NCBI GenBank assembly: GCA_030681515.1
Contig: JAUXSE010000053.1
Span: 1-64,000, forward strand
Direction of reading: 5' to 3'
From: Geothrix sp.
GTDB taxonomy: Bacteria > Acidobacteriota > Holophagae > Holophagales > Holophagaceae
DNA length: 64,000 nt
The position numbers and the translations under genes were made by a program. This document shows, in pieces, positions 58,746-64,000 of this stretch (position 1 is its first letter; every line of letters begins with the position of its first letter). The notes beneath the pieces were generated by a model, which did no database searches, was not told the origin of the DNA, and worked only from the letters and a program-made list of their open reading frames with translations.

Positions 58746-60164
58746 ATGAACGCACCCGGCTACCGCCGCCATGTCGGCCTGTTCTCCGCCACGATGCTCA
58801 TCGCTGGCTCCATGATCGGATCTGGCGTGTTTATCGTCGCCGCGGACATGGTACGCACGGGCCGCTCCGGGGGGTTCCTCCTGGCCGCCTGGGGCCTCAC
58901 AGCCGTGCTGACGCTCTTCGCGGCCCTCAGCTACGGCGAGCTGGCCGGGATGTTCCCGCGGGCCGGCGGCCAGTACACCTACCTGCGCGAAACCTACGGC
59001 CCCGCCACGGGCTTCCTCTACGGCTGGACTTTCTTCGTGGTCATCGAATGCGGCACCATCGCCGCCGTGGCCGTGGGCTTCGGGAAGTACCTCGGCACCT
59101 TCTTCCCCGCCATCACGGATACGGCCTGGATCGGACCGCACCTCGATGTCCCGCTGATGCAGGTCACGCAGAACATCGCCCTGGGGCCCTACCATCTGGG
59201 CCTTACGCCCTCCCGCCTGTCGGGCATCGCCGTGGTGCTGCTCCTCAGCGCCGTGAACCTCTATGGCGTGAGGCTGGGGGCCCGGATCCAGAACCTGTTC
59301 ACCGTCGCCAAGATCGGTGGCCTCGCGGCCCTGATCCTCCTGGGCCTGCTGCTGAAACCCCCGGTGGCGGCGATCCAGTCCCCCTTCATCCCCCTGGACG
59401 GATCCGCCGCCCTGCCCTTCCTCACGGCCCTGCTGGTGGTGCAGACCGGCAGCATGTTCTCGGCGGACGCCTGGAACTCCATCACCTTCATCGCGGGCGA
59501 GGTGAAGGAACCCAGGCGGACCATTCCCGTCTCCCTGCTCATCGGCACCACCCTGGTCTGCGGCCTCTACGTGCTGGCCAACGCCGCCTACCTGAAGGTG
59601 CTCGGCCCCGCGGGCATCGCCAACGCGCCCCAGGACCGCGTGGGCAGCGCGGCCCTGCAGGCCCTGCTGGGCAGCGGCGGCGGCCTCATCATGGCGGGCA
59701 GCATCCTCGTGTCCATGTTCGGATGCCTGAACGGGCTCGTGCTTTCCGGCGCCCGGGTCTACCAGCGCATGGCCGAGGACGGGCTGTTCTATCCCCGGGC
59801 AGCCCTGCTCAACGCCCATGGCGTGCCCGCCTTCGGGCTCTGGATCCAGGCCCTCTGGACCTGTCTGCTCACCCTCACGGGCACCTACGGGCAGCTGCTG
59901 GATTTCGTCATGCTGCCGACGATCCTGTTCTACGTTTTCACCGTGGGCGGCGTCTTCCTGCTGCGCTGGCGCCGGCCCGATCTGGAGCGTCCCGTGAGGG
60001 TCTGGGGCTACCCGCTGGTGCCCGCGTTCTACCTTCTGGGCGCCAGCGCCATCATCGGCGCCCTCTTCATCCACCGTCCCAGCTATTCCTGGCCCGGCCT
60101 GATCCTGGTGGCCCTGGGCTGGCCCGTCTACTTCGCTGTGAAACCCCGCGCCGTCCCAGACTGA
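58746..60164 (+). CDS. APC-family amino acid permease
   Basis: 472 residues from ATG 58746, about 12 helices. MLIAGSMIGSGVFIVAADMV is the signature first helix with the Gly-rich substrate site. FPRAGGQYTYLRETYGPATG, FIAGEVKEPRRTIPVSLLIG and LSGARVYQRMAEDGLFYPRA are typical of the LAT/APC type. It precedes a lysine-dehydrogenase-like gene by 11 bp, suggesting uptake of a basic amino acid or related substrate (inference). Confidence 0.92.
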   Translation: MNAPGYRRHVGLFSATMLIAGSMIGSGVFIVAADMVRTGRSGGFLLAAWGLTAVLTLFAALSYGELAGMFPRAGGQYTYLRETYGPATGFLYGWTFFVVIECGTIAAVAVGFGKYLGTFFPAITDTAWIGPHLDVPLMQVTQNIALGPYHLGLTPSRLSGIAVVLLLSAVNLYGVRLGARIQNLFTVAKIGGLAALILLGLLLKPPVAAIQSPFIPLDGSAALPFLTALLVVQTGSMFSADAWNSITFIAGEVKEPRRTIPVSLLIGTTLVCGLYVLANAAYLKVLGPAGIANAPQDRVGSAALQALLGSGGGLIMAGSILVSMFGCLNGLVLSGARVYQRMAEDGLFYPRAALLNAHGVPAFGLWIQALWTCLLTLTGTYGQLLDFVMLPTILFYVFTVGGVFLLRWRRPDLERPVRVWGYPLVPAFYLLGASAIIGALFIHRPSYSWPGLILVALGWPVYFAVKPRAVPD

Positions 60165-60175
60165 AGGAGCCTTCC

Positions 60176-61297
60176 ATGAAGCATGTCGTCGTTCTGGGTG
60201 CCGGCCGCGTCGGTGGCGCCATGGCCAGGGATCTGGCCCCGGATTTCAAGGTCACCGTGGCGGACCGCTCCGAGGCCGCCCTGGCCCGGATGCGCGAATC
60301 CGGTCTGTCAACCCGGGCCGCCGATCTCTCCCTCCCGGAGGGCGTGAAGGCCACCGTGGCGGACGCCGACCTGGTGGTGGGCGCCGTGCCGGGCTTCATG
60401 GGCTTCGCCACCGCCAAGGCCGTGCTGGAGGCCGGCAAGCCCCTGGTGGACATCTCCTTCTTCGACGAGGATTGCTTCGAGCTGGACACACTGGCGAAGC
60501 GCCAGAACCTCACGGCCATCGTGGACTGCGGCATCGCCCCGGGCTGCCACAACATCATCCTGGGCGACCTCTCCCGCCAGTGGGACCGCATCACCTCCTT
60601 CGAGTGCCTGGTGGGCGGACTGCCCGTGATCCGCACCTGGCCCTACGAATACAAGGCCGGCTTCAGCCCCATTGATGTCATCGAGGAGTACACCCGCCCG
60701 GCGCGCTATGTGAAGGACGGACAGGTGGTCACCTTCCCCGCCCTGTCGGAACCTGAGTTGCTGGACTTCGAGGGCCTCGGCACCCTGGAATCCTTCAACA
60801 CGGACGGCCTGCGCAGCATCATCAAGACCTTCCCGGACATCCCCGACATGAAGGAGAAGACACTGCGCTATCCGGGCCACATCGAGAAGATGCGGATGCT
60901 GCGGGAATCGGGATTCTTCGGCAAGGAGAAGATCCGCATCGCGGGCGCCGAGATCAGTCCCCTCGACCTGACCACGGCCCTGCTCTTCCCCCTGTGGTTC
61001 ATGGAGGAGGGCGACGAGGACTTCACGGTCATGCGGGTCACCGTGGAAGGCGAGCAGGGCGGCCAGCGGGTGCGCAAGCAACTGAACCTGCTGGATCGCT
61101 ACGACCGCGCCACGAAGACCACCTCCATGGCGCGCACCACCGGCTATACCTGCACTGCCGCCGTGCGTCTGGTGGCGAAGGGCGGCTACGCCCGCAAGGG
61201 CGTCAGCCCGCCGGAATTCCTGGGCCAGGAACCCGGCGCCTGGGACTTCATCCGCCAGGACTTGGCGAAGCGGGGCGTCGTGTTTATCGAGGGTTGA
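60176..61297 (+). CDS. Saccharopine dehydrogenase-family protein, L-lysine 6-dehydrogenase-like
   Basis: 373 residues from ATG 60176 after an AAGGAGC site. Rossmann start KHVVVLGAGRVGGAMARDLA, then VVGAVPGFMGFATAKAVLEA, IVDCGIAPGCHNIILGDL and AGFSPIDVIEEYTRPARYVK. These match the family of saccharopine and lysine dehydrogenases. With the upstream permease it may catabolise lysine or a similar amino acid. Convergent with rapZ, 9 bp apart. Confidence 0.88.
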   Translation: MKHVVVLGAGRVGGAMARDLAPDFKVTVADRSEAALARMRESGLSTRAADLSLPEGVKATVADADLVVGAVPGFMGFATAKAVLEAGKPLVDISFFDEDCFELDTLAKRQNLTAIVDCGIAPGCHNIILGDLSRQWDRITSFECLVGGLPVIRTWPYEYKAGFSPIDVIEEYTRPARYVKDGQVVTFPALSEPELLDFEGLGTLESFNTDGLRSIIKTFPDIPDMKEKTLRYPGHIEKMRMLRESGFFGKEKIRIAGAEISPLDLTTALLFPLWFMEEGDEDFTVMRVTVEGEQGGQRVRKQLNLLDRYDRATKTTSMARTTGYTCTAAVRLVAKGGYARKGVSPPEFLGQEPGAWDFIRQDLAKRGVVFIEG

Positions 61298-61306
61298 AAC
61301 CGCCCC

Positions 61307-62158
61307 TTAGCTGTCCAGTTCGCGGTGCCGCACGGTCAGGGCCGCCACATCGCGCTTGAGCCGGTGGGCCAGCATCTCCACCAGCGCCACGGAGCGGTGC
61401 TGGCCGCCGGTGCAGCCGATGGCGAGGGTGTGGTAGGCGCGTCCCTCCTGCTGGACCAGGGGCAGGGACCAGCGCAGCCAGGATTCCGCCCGTTCCAGGA
61501 ACTCCCTGAATTCGTGGGACTCCAGCAGATACTCCTGCACGGGCCAATCCCGCCCCGTCAGGGGTTTCAGGGCCTCCACATAGTAGGGATTGGGCAGGAA
61601 CCGGGCATCGAGGATCACATCCGCATCGGCGGGGACGCCCCGCTTGAATCCGAAGCTGAGGAGCCGGATGGCCGTGCTGCGCGTGGGCAACTGGGGCACC
61701 AGGGCCGCGATGCGGAGACGGAGCTCCGACAGGCTGAGGTGGCTGGTGTCGAGGATGGTGGTGGCCAGGGCCCGGATGGGGGCCAGCAGCTCGCGCTCGC
61801 GGCCGATGCCCTCGCCCGCGGTCCCGAGCAGGGCCAGATGATGCGGGCGGCGGGTTTCCGAATAGCGTCGCCGCAGGGCCTCGTCACTGGCCTCCACGAA
61901 GACCACCTGCACGGGGATGTTGCCCGCCGCGAGCTGCTCCAGGAGCGGGCCGAACTCCAGGGCGAAGTCGGGCTGGCGGCTGTCCATGCCCACCACCAGC
62001 CGCTCATGGCCGGGTTGCAGCTTCGACTCCAGCTCCAGCAGGGGCCCCAGCAGGCGCGGCGGGACATTGTCCAGGGCCGTGCAACCGCTGTCCTCCAGGG
62101 CCCCCATGACCGAGTGGCGGCCGGCGCCCGACAATCCCGTCACGACGATGAGTTCCAT
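61307..62158 (-). CDS. rapZ: RNase adapter protein RapZ, degenerate P-loop
   Basis: 283 residues. N-terminal P-loop region VVTGLSGAGRHSVMGALEDS where Walker A lysine is Arg14 and the next residue His15 (usually GKS/T). The rest is conserved: DNVPPRLLGPLLELE, VVGMDSRQPDF, SFGFKRGVPADADVILDARF, NPYYVEALKPLTGRDWPV and the C-terminal IGCTGGQHRSVALVEMLAHR. In E. coli it controls GlmS through small RNAs. Downstream of secA, separated by a word-repeat element. Confidence 0.94.
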   Translation of the reverse strand: MELIVVTGLSGAGRHSVMGALEDSGCTALDNVPPRLLGPLLELESKLQPGHERLVVGMDSRQPDFALEFGPLLEQLAAGNIPVQVVFVEASDEALRRRYSETRRPHHLALLGTAGEGIGRERELLAPIRALATTILDTSHLSLSELRLRIAALVPQLPTRSTAIRLLSFGFKRGVPADADVILDARFLPNPYYVEALKPLTGRDWPVQEYLLESHEFREFLERAESWLRWSLPLVQQEGRAYHTLAIGCTGGQHRSVALVEMLAHRLKRDVAALTVRHRELDS

Positions 62159-62167
62159 GCATCTAGA

Positions 62168-62265
62168 AGCTATCAGCTGTCAGCTATCAGATGTCAGTAA
62201 AAACAGCAGGGCCCCACCGATAGCCGATAGCCGATAGCCGATAGCCGATAGCCGATAGCTAGTCT
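62168..62265. repeat. Inverted array of 7-bp words (CTATCAG / GATAGCC) touching the secA stop
   Basis: Left arm: heptads CTATCAG, CTGTCAG, CTATCAG and ATGTCAG at 62170-62197. Right arm: five GATAGCC copies at 62219-62253 and GATAGCT at 62254-62260. The complement of GATAGCC gives CTATCGG, one base from the left heptad, so the arms can pair. The last heptad runs into the secA stop codon (62259-62261). Exact 7-bp period on both arms. Confidence 0.88.
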
Positions 62266-64000
62266 TCCAAACCACCGGCCGTGAAGCGCAGGACGCGCTG
62301 GATGCCTTCGGGGGGGTTGCCCTGCTCGTCGGGGCCCAGCTCGAAGGTCTCCGAGGGGCCGCGGAAGAAGTCATCATCCGGCACATAGGCGGGCTGGGGC
62401 TCGACGCGATAGAGGTACGAAATGATCTCGTCCTCGAACCCGAAGCGCATCTGCTCGAAGTATTCGTAGCTTTCGCGCTTGTACTCCACCAGGGGATCTT
62501 TCTGCCCGTAGCCGCGGAAGCCGATGGCCTCCTTCAGGTGGTCCATGACCAGCAGGTGGCGCTTCCAGGCCGCGTCAATGATCTGGAGGATGGACCAGCG
62601 CTCGTAGCTGCGCATGCCATCGCCACCCAGCCGCTCGTCCTTGCCCTCGTAGAACCGCTTCACCAGGGCGGCCAGGGCCTCGGTGCCCTGAGCCTGGGGC
62701 TTCTGGCCCACGGCGTCCACTTCCTCGCCGGTGAGGGTGAAGAGCTGCTCCACACGCTCCCGGAAACCGGGCAGATCGCGTTCGCCCTTGTCCGGCAGGA
62801 AATCGTGGGCGATGCCTTCGGCGATCTCGCCCGCCACCTGGAGCACGTAGTCCCTGGTATTCCCCTTCAGGATCTCCGTGCGCAGCCCGTAGAAGAAGAT
62901 GCGCTGCTTGTTCATCACATCGTCGTACTCGAGCAGGTGCTTGCGGATCTCGAAGTGGTGCGTTTCCACGCGCTTCTGGCTGCGCTCGATGGCGCGGGTG
63001 ACCATGCCCGCCTCGATGGGCTCGTCGTCGTTCATGCCCATGGCGCCCATGAGGTTCTTGATGCGGTCGCCCCCGAAGATCCGCATGAGGTCGTCCTCAA
63101 GGGACAGGTAGAAGCGGCTGGAGCCCGGATCGCCCTGGCGGCCGGCGCGGCCGCGCAGCTGATTGTCTATGCGGCGGCTTTCGTGTCGTTCGGTGCCCAG
63201 GATGTGCAGACCGCCGAGGGAGACCACTTCCTCGTGCTCAGCCGCGGTCTGCTCGCCGATCTGGTCCACGAGGGCGGTGAACTCGGCCGTTTCGCGGCCC
63301 TCCTCGTCGTAGAGGGTGATGCCCTTCTTCTTGGCTTCGATCCGGGCCAGTCCCTCGGGATTGCCGCCCAGGATGATGTCCGTGCCGCGGCCCGCCATGT
63401 TGGTGGCGATGGTGACGGCGCCCTTGCGGCCCGCCTGGGCCACAATCTCGGCCTCCCGCTCATGATGCTTCGCGTTCAGCACCACGTGGGGGATCCGGGC
63501 CGCCTTGAGCGATTCGGCCAGGTCCTCGCTGCTTTCGATGCTGGCGGTGCCCACCAGGACCGGCTGGCCCTTGATGTGCAGTTCCTTGATCTCCTCCACG
63601 ATGGCCTTCTTCTTCCCGGCGCGGGTGGAATACACCGTGTCGGCGAAATCCTTGCGGATCATCGGCATGTTCGTGGGAACGATGATCACATCCAGTTTGT
63701 AGATGGAATGCAGTTCCGTGGCCTCCGTCTCCGCCGTGCCGGTCATGCCGGCCAGCTTGGCGTACATGCGGAAGAAGTTCTGGAAGGTCACCGTGGCGAG
63801 GGTCTGGTTCTCGGCGTTGACCTCCACGCCTTCCTTGGCCTCGATGGCCTGGTGCAGGCCGTTGGACCAGCGGCGTCCCGGCATGAGGCGGCCCGTGAAC
63901 TCGTCCACGATGACCACTTCCTTGCCCTTGCCGTCCTCCTTGTCGCGGACCATGTAGTCCACGTCCAGCCGGTAGAGATTGTGGGCCAGCAGGGCCTGGT
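62259..64000 (-). CDS. secA: Preprotein translocase ATPase SecA, 5' part cut by window
   Basis: About 580 C-terminal residues are visible. Motifs: VVIVDEFTGRLMPGRRWSNG, FFRMYAKLAGMTGTAETEAT, TIATNMAGRGTDIILGGN, ESRRIDNQLRGRAGRQGDPG, and the helical scaffold ending near RESYEYFEQMRFGFEDEIIS. The C-terminus ends RFTAGGLED without the C-x-C-x8-C-H zinc motif that binds SecB in many bacteria. The frame stays open to the window edge; upstream residues read QALLAHNLYRLD. Its stop lies in a repeat heptad. Confidence 0.97.
   Translation of the reverse strand, partial: QALLAHNLYRLDVDYMVRDKEDGKGKEVVIVDEFTGRLMPGRRWSNGLHQAIEAKEGVEVNAENQTLATVTFQNFFRMYAKLAGMTGTAETEATELHSIYKLDVIIVPTNMPMIRKDFADTVYSTRAGKKKAIVEEIKELHIKGQPVLVGTASIESSEDLAESLKAARIPHVVLNAKHHEREAEIVAQAGRKGAVTIATNMAGRGTDIILGGNPEGLARIEAKKKGITLYDEEGRETAEFTALVDQIGEQTAAEHEEVVSLGGLHILGTERHESRRIDNQLRGRAGRQGDPGSSRFYLSLEDDLMRIFGGDRIKNLMGAMGMNDDEPIEAGMVTRAIERSQKRVETHHFEIRKHLLEYDDVMNKQRIFFYGLRTEILKGNTRDYVLQVAGEIAEGIAHDFLPDKGERDLPGFRERVEQLFTLTGEEVDAVGQKPQAQGTEALAALVKRFYEGKDERLGGDGMRSYERWSILQIIDAAWKRHLLVMDHLKEAIGFRGYGQKDPLVEYKRESYEYFEQMRFGFEDEIISYLYRVEPQPAYVPDDDFFRGPSETFELGPDEQGNPPEGIQRVLRFTAGGLED

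Noticed and set aside
62219-62260. CRISPR-like direct repeats
   Set aside because: Units are 7 bp and contiguous, without spacers or cas genes; they form one arm of an inverted word array.

Overview
High-GC bacterial DNA (mostly around 65-70% GC) with densely packed, often translationally coupled genes. The gene mix is a C5 haem route (hemA, hemL), the futalosine menaquinone gene mqnE, a GDP-deoxyhexose polysaccharide cluster, a bifunctional FtcD, SecA and UvrB. With the general protein style, this suggests an environmental Gram-negative of the Acidobacteriota (Holophagae/Geothrix type). That placement is inference, not proven from the window.

Layout. (1) 1-6232, minus strand: a tightly coupled haem operon aroC-hemA-[two tiny ORFs]-hemC-hemD-hemB-hemL, nearly all joined by ATGA-type overlaps. 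(2) 6291-13162: a surface-polysaccharide cluster of three glycosyltransferase-type genes, a methyltransferase and the GDP-sugar genes rmd-like and gmd. A secreted cyclophilin and a Wzi-like outer-membrane protein follow. (3) 16589-18721: a lone CoA-transferase B subunit, a lipoprotein and a lower-GC gene that looks like an EVE (modified-base reader) domain fused to a PD-(D/E)xK nuclease. (4) 18732-28911: pyrD, mqnE, a secreted phospholipase D-like protein, an FHA-GAF signalling protein with permuted kinase modules, YhbY, an M64 peptidase and uvrB. (5) 28973-37678: a large unknown protein, fabF-acpP, xerD, a WYL protein with a histone-like tail, an oligopeptide-binding protein and a thioredoxin-like protein. 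(6) 37763-47055: Rrf2-ttcA, DUF418, an interrupted small gene, rlmI, a phosphodiesterase, an AAE-type exchanger, a cysteine desulfurase and a 5'-nucleotidase. (7) 47200-64000: ftcD, an RluA-like protein, ABC-F, MscS, proline dehydrogenase, tRNA-Lys, trpS, an M50 protease, tlyA, mltG, an amino-acid permease with a lysine-dehydrogenase-like gene, rapZ and the 3' part of secA.

The most unusual structure is not a protein. At eight intergenic sites (about 1.0, 15.1, 19.8, 21.3, 22.7, 26.7, 50.2 and 62.2 kb) there are short words of 6-10 bp repeated in tandem. At seven of them the words recur inverted on a second arm, so the site can fold into a hairpin. Word and period differ from site to site, but the architecture is the same. 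Two large copies (21.3 and 50.2 kb) are homologous, lie in opposite orientation, and both sit between convergent genes. A separate coding-type repeat lies between hemA and hemC. It makes two related small ORFs whose stop and start codons chain hemA to hemC through successive ATGA overlaps.

Several proteins depart from their families: an RluA-like protein with Gly at the catalytic Asp position, RapZ with a degenerate Walker A, FtcD with a C2H2 zinc-finger-like insert, and TrpRS with a four-Cys iron-sulfur pattern. No rRNA, CRISPR array, prophage or complete insertion sequence was seen.
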